In this document: positions 1-11,049 of the stretch, piece after piece
Position numbering within the stretch: position 1 is the first letter of the stretch
Layout of the letters: the number at the start of each line of letters is the position of its first letter
Source: BACL21 sp038141525
GTDB taxonomy: Bacteria > Bacteroidota > Bacteroidia > Flavobacteriales > Flavobacteriaceae
Assembly (NCBI GenBank): GCA_038141525.1
Contig: JAYQIF010000008.1
Location: 310,001-374,000 of the forward strand
Reading direction: 5' to 3'
Length of the DNA: 64,000 bases
Position numbers and translations under genes: made by a program
The notes under the pieces: model-generated
Databases searched by the model: none
Seen by the model: the letters and a program-made list of their open reading frames with translations, nothing else
Told to the model about the DNA's origin: nothing

Positions 1-542
1 AATCAAAGTCAAATGGATAAATAAACTGTTGTGTGGTCCCAATTCCCACTTTAATTGACGCACCGCTTCAATATAAGGCAGGGACTCAATATCGCCCGAC
101 TGTACCGCCAATTTCAGTGATGACAATATCGTAACGACCATCTTGTCCTAAGATGCTGAATGCGCTCCTTGATTTCATTCGTGATGTGGGGAATGACCTG
201 AACGGTTTTACCTAAAAATTCACCACGACGCTCTTTTTCAATGACACTTTGATAAATACGACCTGTGGTGACATTGTTGGATTGAGAAGTCGGGTGGTTC
301 AAAAAGCGCTCGTAATGTCCTAAGTCCAAATCGGTTTCTGCACCGTCATCGGTTACGTAACACTCCCCGTGCTCATATGGATTGAGCGTGCCAGGATCAA
401 CATTGATGTAGGGATCTAATTTCTGAATAGTCACAGCAAATCCTCTCGCTTGCAAAAGCTTAGCCAAAGAGGCGGCAATAATACCTTTTCCTAAAGATGA
501 TGAAACCCCGCCCGTAACGAAGATATACTTTGTCGTATTCAT
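1..542 (-). CDS. pyrG: CTP synthase, N-terminal part (runs off the window; two frameshifts)
   Basis: Makes CTP from UTP, ATP and glutamine in the cytoplasm. Only the N-terminal synthetase (amidoligase) part is present; the glutaminase half lies beyond the left edge. The start MNTTKYIFVTGG leads into the P-loop-like VSSSLGKGI (residues about 13-21), then LDPYINVDPGT, HGECYVTDDGAETDLDLGHYERF and the NNVTTG motif, all classic CTP synthase signatures. The frame breaks near position 149 (one extra base; the restored reading is QHLGQDGRYDIVITEIGGT) and again at 95-97, where CCC should be CC (restored: VGDIESLPYIEAV). Beyond that the correct frame continues to base 1. The breaks look like sequencing indels, since the protein family is intact on both sides. 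A promoter match lies just upstream, inside the end of the neighbouring LysM gene. Confidence 0.95.
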
Positions 543-573
543 GTGGTGTGCTTGTTGTTACCTATACGGGATT

Positions 574-604
574 CAAAGATAAAATATTAATTGCGAGCAC
601 CCAA
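574..604 (-). promoter_or_regulatory. putative pyrG promoter (Bacteroidota type)
   Basis: On the minus strand, TATCTTTG (581-574) is a perfect match to the Bacteroidota -7 element TAnnTTTG. A TTG (604-602) lies 20 bases upstream as the -33 element. The expected start site is about 25 bases before the pyrG ATG. The promoter overlaps the last codons of the LysM gene. Confidence 0.55.
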
Positions 605-2571
605 TGAATTTATCAATTCTTCTAACCACATCTCTTGGGTATAGGTCAACAAGTAAAATGCTTTGTTCTCATATCCTCCTTGACTTCCTGTTTCGTACCG
701 AAATTTATTCTCCGTATACTGAGTCGTTTCGGGCATGACTAGTGCATCGGTCAACCGCCCCTGTGAAGAAGCCATTCGAAAAATTAAATCTAGTGTCAGA
801 TCATAACCACGAGTCGCATATTTATTGGGCGTCGTGCCGTATCGTTGCAAATAACTATGAATAAACACATTAGGTGTCTGTTCTAAATTCAGGGGTTTGC
901 TCGAAGAAGGAAAGCTAAACGCCAAATGTGCCAAGTGAATGTTAGAAATATCATCAAAATCGAAGGCTTCATTTTTTGCCGTTGTAAACAAACGTACATC
1001 GTATGTTTTTTTGATGGTATCGTTTTCTTCATTTTTTTGTTGATAGTAAGCCATACCATTAAGCACCCCGATAACATTGCTGATGATCACAGGTTTGCGT
1101 GATTCGAGCACCACCCAATTTTCGAGGCTGTCCGAGAGTTGTGTCAAAATATCTTGCGGATCAACGTAACCTTGCTCACGAGGCAAGACCACAGGAACAT
1201 CAGGCCACTCGCCCCGCATTGCAGCCAAGCCACGGGCCTGGGCATCGCCCACAAATAACATTGTTCGCTCTTGCCTGTGGCGTTTGATATAATCCATAAG
1301 CGCCCGACGCATAGCCTCGGCATCGGGTATTGTTTGAATCAAATTATTAGGCACACGACCTGAGGGTCTGCTCAAAGGCGCAACAACAGGAATATCACGC
1401 TCGGACAGCTGCTGGGCAACACGCATGACATTGGCCGGCAAAAGCGGACCAAGGACTAGGTCACTATCACTAAAATCATAGGCCCCCAAAAGACTATCCA
1501 CTACTGCTTTTTTGGCCTGAGTATCGAGCACCTCAATCGACACCGGGAGCCCGTAAGCTTTGGCATAATCTTGAGCCATAAGTACCCCAGTATAAAAATC
1601 CAGAGCAATGCGCAACAGACGATTGTCTTGTAAGAATTGCTGATTTAATTGCAAAGAATCGGCCACAAAACCCCGAAGTTGAAGCGGCAACATGAGCGTG
1701 ATTTTTTGTGCACTCGAGTCTTTGATAAAATCCCTCAAGTCCACCAAGGCTTCTTGCTCATTTTCCAAGTAGGATAATACTTGCTTGGGCAGTTGCAGAA
1801 CCATCCCCAATTTCAGTCCATCGGCGGCATTGGGATTTAATTCGATAATTTCTTCTTTGGTCAAACCAAATTTCTGGCGCAATCTAAAAAACCCTTCTTT
1901 AGGTTGGACCGCATAATAATCAAAATCTGGATCCCCTAGTACAACGGTCTCCAGGGCTTTACCGCGCACCTTAATTTTTTGTCCCACCGCCAGCGTTTGG
2001 GATAAATCCGGATTAAGCTCTTCAATTCTTTTAAGCTCATGTTATACCGGTGCGCTATGGACCATAAAGTTTCTTGAGCTGAGACAACATGCCAAGACAG
2101 CATTTGATTACTGAGTTGTTGTCGCATCAAATTAGCCTGTGCAGGGCTAAGCGGATTACAACCGGTAAAAATATTCAGGCGATCTCCTTTATCAAGACTT
2201 TCAGGAGTTACACCAGGATTGTACGCCTGCAAATCAATCACACTCAGACCGTAAGATTGAGCGATCCCAAAAAGTGTTTCTTTACGTCTTACTTTATGCA
2301 GGACAACATCATTAGATTCCTCGACAAGCCCCTGATTCACTGAGCGCTTGGGCACAATAAGCGATTGACCAGCGTTAAAATTATTGGTTAAGTCAGGGTT
2401 CAAAGTCAATAACTCGGCGCGACACGTTTTGAACCGCTTGATGATTTGGGTTAATTCGTCTGCCTCTTGGATTTGATAAATTTCGACATCTAAGCTACTG
2501 TTCTGTGCATAAGCTATCTGCAGCGCAGACCAACAAAATATACCTAAAACTAAAATCCAGCGATTTACCAT
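587..2571 (-). CDS. LysM-repeat protein with C-terminal periplasmic-binding-like domain (one frameshift)
   Basis: Predicted exported, peptidoglycan-associated protein of about 661 residues once repaired. A signal peptide (MVNRWILVLGIFCWSALQIAYA) is followed by LysM-like repeats: one near residues 30-75, HKVRRKETLFGIAQSYGLS, HVVSAQETLWSIAHRYNMS, and YAVQPKEGFFRLRQKFGLT. LysM modules bind N-acetylglucosamine polymers such as peptidoglycan. The C-terminal 350 or so residues resemble the type 1 periplasmic-binding fold of ABC substrate-binding proteins, but I see no transporter genes nearby, so a structural or sensory role is as likely as transport. The frame breaks at 2029-2032, where one A is missing on the coding strand (AAAA for AAAAA; restored LKRIEELNPDLSQTLAVGQK). 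It lies 48 bases downstream of guaA and just upstream of pyrG, probably co-transcribed with guaA. Confidence 0.8.
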
Positions 2572-2619
2572 TTATTCCTAATTACATCGTCATTTACTCC
2601 AATTCACGAGAAAGTTTAT

Positions 2620-4150
2620 TTATTCCCATTCGATGGTAGCTGGTGGTTTTGAACTGATATCGTAAACCACACGATTGACTCCTTTTACCCGATTGATGAT
2701 CAAATTCGAGGTTTCTTGTAAAAAAGCGTAAGGCAAATTCACCCAATCTGCAGTCATTCCATCGGTACTTTCCACGGCACGTAAGGCCACTACATTTTCA
2801 TAAGTACGCTCATCACCCATCACACCAACACTTTGCACTGGCAAGAGTATTGCTCCGGCCTGCCATACTTTATTATACAAATCCCATTTGCGCAATCCAT
2901 CGATGAAAATAGCATCGACTTCTTGTAAAATACGCACTTTTTCGGCGGTGATATCCCCCAAAATTCTGATGGCTAGTCCAGGGCCAGGAAAAGGATGACG
3001 CCCCAATAGCTCAGGATCAATACCCATCTGAGCTCCGACGCGACGTACCTCATCTTTAAATAACATCCGCAAGGGTTCTACGATCTTTAATTTCATATAA
3101 TCAGGCAGTCCCCCAACATTGTGGTGTGACTTTATGGTCACCGAAGGACCGTTTACCGAGACACTCTCTATAACGTCTGGATAAATAGTTCCTTGTGCCA
3201 GCCAGGTCACATTTTCCACCAAATGCGCCTCGTCATCAAAGACATCAATAAATACTTTTCCGATAGCTTTGCGCTTTGCTTCAGGGTCCTTTTCACCTGC
3301 AAGAGCATCCAAAAAACGTGCCGAAGCATCCACACCTTTTACGTTTAGGCCCATATGCTCGTATTGATCCAAAACGCTTTGAAACTCGTTTTTACGGAGC
3401 AAACCATTGTTTACAAAAATGCAGTAAAGATTTTTCCCAATGGCTTTGTGCAATAAAACAGCGGCCACGGTAGAGTCTACTCCGCCACTTAGGCCCAAAA
3501 CCACGCGATCCTGGCCTAGTTTTTTCTTTTAACTCAGCTACAGTCGTATCGACAAAAGGCTCTGGTGTCCAATTCGTTTCAATACGGGAAACGCCAATCA
3601 AGAAATTCTCCAAAAGTTGCTTTCCATGGGTACTGTGGTAGACCTCAGGATGGAACTGAATGGCATAAGTTTCTTCGCCCTCAATTCTGTAGGCAGCGTT
3701 AGCCACATCTTCTGTGCTGGCCAAACGCACTCCACCGGTGGGTAATTCAGCAATGGTATCGCTGTGACTCATCCATACTTGTGAGCCCTGCGGAATCGAA
3801 GCAAAAAGTGGTGAAGATTCATCGGTTACTTCGAGTTTTGCGCGACCGTACTCCCGAATATTGCTCTCGCGCACCAATCCGCCGTTAAAATGAGCCATAT
3901 ATTGGGCGCCATAACACACACCAAGCAGTGGTAATTGTCCTTTAATTTTCGTCAAATCAGGATGTGGTGCATCTTCCGCACGAACCGAAAATGGGCTACC
4001 TGAGAGGATTACCGCTTTAAAGCCAGAAAGGTCTTCTGGTACATGATGATAGGGATGGATTTCACAATAAATGTTGAGCTCACGCACACGTCTTGCGATA
4101 AGTTGGGTGTATTGTGAGCCGAAATCAAGAATTAGGACATTGTTCTGCAT
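2620..4150 (-). CDS. guaA: GMP synthase, glutamine-hydrolysing (one frameshift)
   Basis: Converts XMP to GMP using glutamine and ATP, the last step of GMP synthesis. The N-terminal class I glutamine amidotransferase shows the nucleophile elbow GVCYGAQYMA and the catalytic His-Glu in QFHPEVYHS. The ATP-pyrophosphatase domain has the PP-loop LGLSGGVDSTVAAVLL, and the C-terminal dimerisation domain ends at KPPATIEWE. The repaired length of about 509 residues is normal. I chose the ATG at 4150 (MQNNVLILDFGSQYTQ) because the in-frame TTG at 4156 adds nothing conserved. The frame breaks at 3520-3525, where six T (A on the coding strand) should be five; the corrected reading is LKEKLGQDRVVLGLSGG. 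An unreadable essential purine gene is unlikely to be real, so I take this as a consensus error. Confidence 0.95.
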
Positions 4151-4191
4151 GGTCAAAAATAACTTCTTTTTTGAGATCAGAGCCTGAGGGT

Positions 4192-5804
4192 TTATGAATT
4201 AAAAATCAATACGGTAAATCTATGATCAGAGGGGTCGATTTGGGTTTTGAGATGGAATAAAAATTCGGCGCCCATATGCTGATAACCCCAGCTCATGTTT
4301 TCTTTTCTTTCTTGCAGCACTCCATCTGGAAAAAGCCATTGACGCAATGCCTCAAGTCGCTGTATCTCCTCGGCGTATTTTCGTTTTTCGGCACGCATCA
4401 GACGTTGTTCCAAACGTTCGAGCCCTTTAACTGTTTTTTCTCTTGTGCACCTACAGCACCAATAAACGAAGCATCTGTGCTCTGGGCCATAGCGTACAAT
4501 TGTGCAAACTGCTTTTTCAAATACTCTTTTTGCGGGCTAAAATCAATCTTTAAACTGCTATTGCGCGTTACGTACAGACGAGACAACTCATCTAAGGGTA
4601 AGAATAAATCCTCCAAACCAAAATTTAAGGCTTTGAGCTTTTTATGCACTTTGGCCGGAACAAGAGACACAGAATTACGCAAATAAACCATCGGATAGGT
4701 CAATTGACAATGGTCAAAACAATCCTTTAATTGCAACCAATAAGCCACCTCAGCTCCACCTCCTATATAGGCCAAATTGGGCAAAACACATTCTTGATAA
4801 AGCGGACGCAGCAGCGCATTTGGTGAAAATAACTCAGGGCGCTGGTCTACAAGCTCTAGGAGTTCTTCATTTGTAAACTCAAATTGGTCTGATCCACTGA
4901 AAAACCAGATTCGGTCCTTAAAATTCGCTCGCGCAGCCCATCGTCGCAATAAAATAAATTGATGTCTCGAGGATGCACTTGTTTGTGATATCCCGCATCC
5001 AATAAGTTTTGCGTGCTACTGTCGATCGCTTGACTGCACAAACTCTGCTGAAGTTCTGAGTGCATTATTGAGGCAAAACCTGATTTTAAAACTGGATCGT
5101 CACCATCGATAACCAAAAGAGGGTAATCCTTAAAAATCTCGTGTACAAGTTTTCTCGTCGCGGCAGCTAAGGTCATATCGGGCGTGTAAATCGAAGCAAA
5201 CAAATCAAGCATCCTCTGACCAATAACCGATCCACTCCATAGGGTCTTTAAGGTTTTCATAACCCCTTCCATTTCAGTGCACTTTAACCGTCCCACCGGC
5301 CCTTTGGCTTGCTTTTCCCAACTGATTTTTTGATCGGTCGTTCTAAAATGACTGATTTCCTCAAAGTCATGATCCTCACTAGCCATCCAGAACACAGGAA
5401 CAAATTTGTAATCAGGATTTTGAGCTTTATACTGCTCGGCTAGATTGATGGTACCAAAAATTTTATAGAGAAAATAAAGCGGGCCGGTAAATAAATTGAG
5501 CTGGTGCCCTGTAGTCACCGTAAAGGTCTGCTCCGAAGAGAGGGCATGGATTTGAGCCTGAATACGTTCATCGACCGAGGACCCAAAAGTAAAAGTCACG
5601 GTATTGTGCAGAAAGAGCATCGACCAGTCTTTTGCGCGATTCAGCAGTGTAGTTTATTGATTTCTCCTGAATTTGTGCCGCCACTTGGCCTAAATCTGGG
5701 GGGCGATTGTAAAAAGAGCGTAATTCCTCTTTGGCCTCCAAATAGTCCAGAACCAAGTTTGAGAACTGATTTGTCGCTTTATATGTCAGCAGTTGTTTTT
5801 CCAT
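4192..5804 (-). CDS. bshC: bacillithiol synthase BshC (three frameshifts)
   Basis: Putative cysteine-adding enzyme, the last step in making the thiol cofactor bacillithiol. About 537 residues after repair, matching the family. Diagnostic stretches are TVTTGHQLNLFTGPLYFLYKI, VFWMASEDHDFEEI and the C-terminal LKTQIDPSDHRFTVLIF. A coiled-coil-like segment (EQRLMRAEKRKYAEEIQRLE) precedes the C-terminus, as in known BshC. Breaks are at 5585-5588 (one extra T on the coding strand), about 4886-4893 (one base missing) and 4426-4428 (one A missing). With those three corrections the length is a multiple of three. The start is the ATG at 5804 (MEKQLLTYKATNQF). The gene is divergent from the M14 peptidase. 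Confidence 0.92.
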
Positions 5805-5843
5805 AATCAAACGCTAAGTCGAGTCATCTCCCTAAAGTATGGA

Positions 5844-5851
5844 CAAAAATA
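5844..5851 (-). promoter_or_regulatory. putative bshC -7 promoter element
   Basis: The minus strand reads TATTTTTG, a perfect TAnnTTTG, about 40 bases before the bshC ATG. I find no TTG at the right -33 distance, so this is a partial match only. Confidence 0.35.
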
Positions 5852-5886
5852 CGATGTTTCGTCGTGTTTGGCATTATCCATTTGGG

Positions 5887-5920
5887 TTTGTTCCACGTAC
5901 AAGAGGAATTCTTATATTTA
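5887..5920 (+). promoter_or_regulatory. putative promoter of the M14 peptidase
   Basis: TTTG (5887-5890) and TATATTTA (5913-5920) are separated by 22 bases. This fits the Bacteroidota -33/-7 arrangement with one mismatch in the last position of the -7 element. The start codon follows at 5963. Confidence 0.4.
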
Positions 5921-5962
5921 GTCCTCATTTTTTAACGTAACGCCTTTTAATTGATATCGTAA

Positions 5963-8437
5963 ATGATTCGTATTCTCATTGCTCTTGCTTTATTCTGCGC
6001 CCCGTTGGCCAGTGGTCAAATTCTCTCTCCAGAAGAATTTTTAGGTTATAAAATCGGAACAAAATACTCACGCCACCATCAGATGGTTGCCTATTTTGAG
6101 CATTTGGCACAAAACTCAGATTGGATCAGTTTTGACCAGTACGGACAAACCAATGAGCGCCGTTCGCTGAATTATGCCATTGTCACTACACCAGAAAATA
6201 GAGCAAGACTTGAAGAAATACGACAAAATAACCTGCGTCAAATCGGGATGCTCCCAGGGGACGCTAGCCCTGACGTGGCTATCGTTTGGTTGAGCTACAA
6301 CGTGCACGGCAATGAAGCCTCAAGCATGGAGGCAGCCATGCAAACGGCCTATGAACTCATCAGCACCAAATCTACATGGTTAAAAAATACTGTGGTGATC
6401 ATGGACCCTTGTGTGAATCCAGATGGTCGCGATCGTTATGCCAACTGGTACAATCAAGTGGGCACGAGTCCTTACAATCCACTTCAATCGGCCGACGAGC
6501 ACAATGAGCCTTGGCCGGGAGGACGTCCAAACCATTATCTCTTTGACCTAAACAGAGATTGGGCTTGGGCAAAGCAAGTAGAGAGCCAACAGCGTTTACC
6601 ACTCTATCACCATTGGATGCCCCATGTGCATGTCGATTTTCACGAGCAAGGCATTAACGAGCCTTATTATTTTGCTCCAGCAGCAGTACCCTATCACGAG
6701 GTGATCACCCCTTGGCAAAAGCAATTCCAAGTAGAAATCGGTCAAAACAATGCCAAATATTTTGATCAAGAAGGCTGGCTTTATTTTACCCGTCAGTTTT
6801 TTGACCTGCTCTACCCGAGTTATGGAGACACCTACCCCCCTTATCTAGGGGCCATTGGGATGACTTACGAGCAAGCGGGTAATGGCCGCGCAGGATTGGG
6901 TATTTTAAATGATGAAGGCGTGGAATTGACTTTGGTGGATCGCGCAGCACATCATACAACAACTGGACTTTCTACAGTAGAGATCTCCTTCAAAGAATGC
7001 AGTTAAACTCAACAAAGAATTCAAATCTTATTTCCGCACACCACAACCTTTACAAAACTATGTTTTACAGGGCAATCCAGATAAAATTCGGGCCCTAACC
7101 AAGCTTTTAGATCGTCATGAAATCGAGTATAGTTTTGCTAATGCCCAAAGCGTAAAGGGTTGGGATTACCAAACTCAAAAAAGCGCACAACGTAATGTAT
7201 CTGGAGCTTTAGTGGTGAGCACTGATCAAGCTCAAGGGGCTATGGTTCGTGTTTTGTTTGAGGCTGAGGCAGCCTTGGAAGATCCACTGACCTATGACAT
7301 TACGGCTTGGAGTTTGCCTTATGCCTTCGGCCTCAACTGCTTGGTCAATGATAAACCATTGAGCACCACCACAAACAATCCTTACAAAGGACAATATCAA
7401 CTGCCTTTAGAGCCCGCAGTAACGGCAGGGTTTATTGCCCCATGGGGCGATTTGGCCGATGCTAACTTTTTAACGGATCTGCTCAAAAAAGGACTGCGCG
7501 TCAGATTTAGTGAAAAACCGCTCTCTTTCGGTGGAAAAAATTCCCACAAGGCAGCTTGGTCATCACCAAAGGCGATAATGTCAAACGCAAAGACTTCACT
7601 CAAGCTGTCCGCCAAATTACCAGAGAACATCAAAGACAAATAACCGCCCTAAGCAGTGGGTTTAGTGATAATGGCGTGGATTTAGGCTCAACCAACATCA
7701 AACTGATCAATCCACATCGAATTGCCATACTTAAGGGGGATGGCGTTTCCTCCTTGAGTTACGGGACGATATGGTATTTTATGGAGCAAGAGCTAGAGTA
7801 TCCATTTACTCCGCTCAATACAGCTAACTTCTCGACCAATACCTTATCTCAATTTGATGTATTGGTCATGCCCAGCGGTTATTACTCAAAAATGCGCTCT
7901 GAGCAACAACTCAAGGATCTGAAAAATTGGGTGCGTTCTGGTGGCAAAATAATTGCCATCGATCAAGCCGTAAATGTCTTTGCTGATCAAGATGGTTTTG
8001 GCCTTAAATCAATCAGTTCTGAGACTACAGATGGGCCTAATATGGTTCCTTATGGAGATCGAGAGCGTCACAGCGTTAAAGACCTAATCACAGGAAGTAT
8101 TTATAAGGTCAATCTAGACAAAACTCATCCTTTAGCTTTTGGGTATGATGGGGCATACTTTAGTCTTAAGCAGGATGATGATGCCTATTTAAAATTGGAC
8201 AGGGGCTATAATGTAGGTTATTTCGACGGTCCGGCTGAGTCTTATTCAGGATTTTCTGGTAAGGACGCTCAAGAAAAACTAACCGATAGTTTTGTTTTCG
8301 GGGAGTATCCAATTGGCAGAGGAAGCATGGTTTATTTGACCGATGACGTTTTGTTCCGCTCATTTTGGGAAAATGGCAAGATGTTTTTTGTCAACAGCCT
8401 TTTTATGGTAGACGCCAATGTCTTTATTCTCGACTGA
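5963..8437 (+). CDS. secreted M14 family zinc carboxypeptidase with GATase1-like domain (two frameshifts)
   Basis: About 824 residues after repair. A signal peptide (MIRILIALALFCAPLASG) directs export, so it probably acts on peptides outside the cytoplasm. The M14 domain shows the zinc pair in NVHGNEAS (His115, Glu118), the substrate-binding NPDGRDRY and DLNRDW segments, a candidate third zinc ligand in HVDFHEQG (His227) and a likely catalytic Glu in MTYEQAGNG (Glu303). The C-terminal part (HRIAILKGDG ... FDVLVMPSGYYS ... VRSGGKIIAIDQ) resembles the class I glutamine-amidotransferase-like fold found fused to this M14 subgroup; no catalytic Cys is evident there. Breaks are at 6989-6990 (one extra T; restored SSKNAVKLNKEFKSYF) and 7535-7540 (one A missing; restored GGKKFPQGSLVITKGD). 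The 3' end overlaps the convergent glycosyltransferase gene by 14 bases. Confidence 0.88.
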
Positions 8438-9727
8438 TGTCTTGATTTTTTAGAGTCAACCAGCGCCCCATATATTTGGTGGCGTTCAGTGACTGGTGTT
8501 GTAAAATTTGACCCATAAAATGACGTTTTCTGTGGGTGTCCAGGTCATTTTTAATGGCGCTCAGGTTCTCTTGAAACCCGGTAAAAGTATCCGTCAACGA
8601 AAAATGCTGTTTCATACACTGGACACCTTGTGTTTTTGACTGCTGCCAATATTGCCTATCCGTGTAAAGTCTGATGGATTTAACAATAAATTCATCGGCG
8701 CATTTTTTGCAGGCGCCAGCTCGGGAATAGTTTCGATAAAAAGGCCCTCTGCACCTATTGCCGAACTCACAGTGGGCAACCCCAAGGCCAAGGGCTGCAT
8801 GATTTTGCCCTTAAGACCAGCACCAAATCTTATGGGCGCTAAATTTACGCGATAATCCATCATCAGCTTTGGTAAATCATCGACCCAGCCCAGGTCGACT
8901 ACAGATTTGGTCTTTGCAATTAATTGCCTTTGAGACTCAGTCCCATTTGGCCCAACAATGTGTAATTCTGCCTCAGGGATTTCAGCTTGTATCGAGGGCC
9001 ATAATATTTGTAGCAAGTACTTCAACGAATCATCATTGGGATTGTGCGTGCGATTGCCCACCCATAAAAAATGCCTACGCTCAGACCAACGCCCATCTTT
9101 CAAGGAATCCTTTTGATTATCATTTATCTGATCAAACTCAATAGCTAAAGGAAGATAATACAACAGACTTTCTGGCACAGAAAAGAGTTTTGTGAGCAAA
9201 GCGTACTCATACTCAGAAATGATCAAACTCAAATCACAACGCCAAATACTGGCCAATTCTCGCATGCTGTGCTGGGTAAAAAAAACGTCATCCTCACAGC
9301 CAGAGGCATCAAAAGCCTCAGCATGTTCTTTAATGTAGGCAGCACGTGCCAATCTCAAAAAATGACAGTCTTCAGTATCTAATAGGGTCATGGCTTTTGG
9401 ACAATTCTGGCGAACCCGCCACCCGTACTGTTCTTCAGTCATAAATCGATCAAAAACAACGTAATCGGGGTTAATCGCCTTAATCTGGATATCAAAATGG
9501 TCGTCGTTTAGGGCAATTTGTAGGGTATTAACTTCGGGGACATCCTCAAAAAGCGTCTCACTGACAGGGTAAGTCGTCGCAAAATGTACCGAGAGATCTG
9601 AAAGCCTGAACTGCCGGATCAGCTGCATCATGCGCCAACCCGCGGCAGTCTTTTTTGGATTAGGCCAGTCTCTGCCAATAAATAAAATAGTATTTTCAGG
9701 CTCAATCATTGACCGGTCCGTTCCCAT
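8424..9727 (-). CDS. glycosyltransferase, GT4-like (one frameshift)
   Basis: About 434 residues after repair. The N-terminal Rossmann half has ILFIGRDWPNPKKTAAGWRM. The C-terminal half has the donor-binding features of GT-B enzymes: FLWVGNRTHNPNDDS, AELHIVGPNG and KGKIMQPLALGLPTVSSAIGAEGL. The acceptor is unknown. The frame breaks at 8703-8708, where six A on the coding strand should be seven; this restores the usual ending ADEFIVKSIRLYTDRQYWQQ followed by MKQHFS. The start at 9727 follows the rimO stop by one base, so the two are probably co-translated; an internal ATG at 9709 (MIEPENTILF) is an alternative. Confidence 0.82.
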
Positions 9728-9728
9728 A

Positions 9729-11033
9729 TCAATCGATCACTTTGGCGTAAAGATCAAAGTCCTCCGCATCGGTAATGCGTACTCTGTAAAAGTCCCCTTG
9801 TCTGAGATAGCCATTTTGGGCCGCAATGAGGACCTCGTTATCGACATCCGGACTGTCAAATTCGGTGCGTCCCACATAGTATTCACCTTCTTTTCGATCG
9901 ATCACTACGCGATATTCTTTACCGATCTTTTCTTGGTTAAGTGCCCATGAAATATCGGACTGTAGGGCCATAATTTCATTCGCACGTTCCATCTTCACCG
10001 CTTCAGGAACGTCATCCACAAGATTAAATGCATGGGTATTTTCTTCGTGAGAATAGGTAAAACAACCCAAACGATCAAACTTAGTGTCCTTAACCCATTG
10101 CTTGAGCAAGTCAAAATCCTCCTGAGTTTCTCCGGGATAGCCCACAATTAATGTCGTGCGAATCGCCATACCCGGCACCCGCTCGCGAAATTCACGAATT
10201 AAGGCGTTTGTTTTCTCTTGAGTCGTTCCACGGCGCATTGATTTGAGTATTGGATCTGAAATGTGCTGCAGTGGAATATCAATATAATTACAAATCTTTG
10301 GCTCTTGACGCATCAAATCCAAAACCTCAAGTGGGAAACCAGAAGGAAAAGCATAATGTAGTCTGATCCATTCAACACCCTCTACTTTCACAAGGGCCTC
10401 AAGTAGTTCTTTAAGTGCTCTTTTTTTATAGAGATCTAAGCCGTAATAAGTTAGGTCCTGAGCAATCAAAATGAGTTCTTTAACCCCATCAGCCGCTAGC
10501 TTGGTCGCTTCAACCACTAAGTCCTCGATGGTTTTACTTTTGTGTTTTCCGCGCATGAGCGGTATGGCGCAAAAAGAGCATGGGCGATCGCAGCCTTCGG
10601 CAATCTTTAAATAGGCGTAATTTTTTGGCGTGGTGGTCAATCGCTCACCTACGAGCTCATGTTTGTAATCCGCCCCAAGGGCTTCCAATAAACTTGGCAG
10701 CTCTGTAGTCCCGAAATACTGGTCCACATCGGGAATTTCTTTAATCAAATCTGGCTTATAACGCTCTGACAAACATCCAGTTACAAAAACCTTTTCAACA
10801 AGACCTTCTTGCTTCTTTTGTACGTAGGATAAAATCGTGTTTACCGATTCTTCTTTGGCATTGTCGATAAAGCCACAGGTATTGATCACCACGACCTCCC
10901 CTTCTTGCTCGTGAACCACCTGTTTGTTGTTGGCGCGGAGTTGCCCCATCAAAACCTCACTGTCGTAAACATTCTTAGAACAACCTAAGGTCACCACATT
11001 GATCGTGTGTTTTTTTGTGCTTTTTGTTCGCAT
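9729..11033 (-). CDS. rimO: ribosomal protein S12 methylthiotransferase RimO
   Basis: Radical-SAM enzyme that adds a methylthio group to an aspartate of ribosomal protein S12. Intact, 434 residues. The N-terminal UPF0004 domain carries three cluster-binding cysteines (TLGCSKN, INTCGF, VTGCLSERY). The radical-SAM core has EGCDRPCSFCAIPLMRG with the CxxxCxxC motif. A C-terminal TRAM domain covers about residues 370-434. TLGCSKNVYDSE and the conserved LHYAFPSGFP separate RimO from the tRNA-modifying MiaB. It lies 16 bases downstream of ftsY and directly upstream of the glycosyltransferase. Confidence 0.95.
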   Translation of the reverse strand: MRTKSTKKHTINVVTLGCSKNVYDSEVLMGQLRANNKQVVHEQEGEVVVINTCGFIDNAKEESVNTILSYVQKKQEGLVEKVFVTGCLSERYKPDLIKEIPDVDQYFGTTELPSLLEALGADYKHELVGERLTTTPKNYAYLKIAEGCDRPCSFCAIPLMRGKHKSKTIEDLVVEATKLAADGVKELILIAQDLTYYGLDLYKKRALKELLEALVKVEGVEWIRLHYAFPSGFPLEVLDLMRQEPKICNYIDIPLQHISDPILKSMRRGTTQEKTNALIREFRERVPGMAIRTTLIVGYPGETQEDFDLLKQWVKDTKFDRLGCFTYSHEENTHAFNLVDDVPEAVKMERANEIMALQSDISWALNQEKIGKEYRVVIDRKEGEYYVGRTEFDSPDVDNEVLIAAQNGYLRQGDFYRVRITDAEDFDLYAKVID

Positions 11034-11049
11034 AGCCTTGCCTCGTGGC

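Noticed and set aside
2029..3525. Programmed ribosomal frameshifting at A-runs
   Set aside because: Breaks occur in unrelated genes, in both directions and at different kinds of runs, without slippery heptamers or following structures in common.
1..4150. Pseudogenes of pyrG and guaA
   Set aside because: Both are core biosynthetic genes; single-base corrections restore family motifs on both sides and the protein sequences show no other decay.
4154..4161. Promoter -7 element (TATTTTTG on the minus strand) for guaA
   Set aside because: It lies within 4-11 bases of the ATG, so transcription would begin at or inside the start codon, and no -33 element is present.
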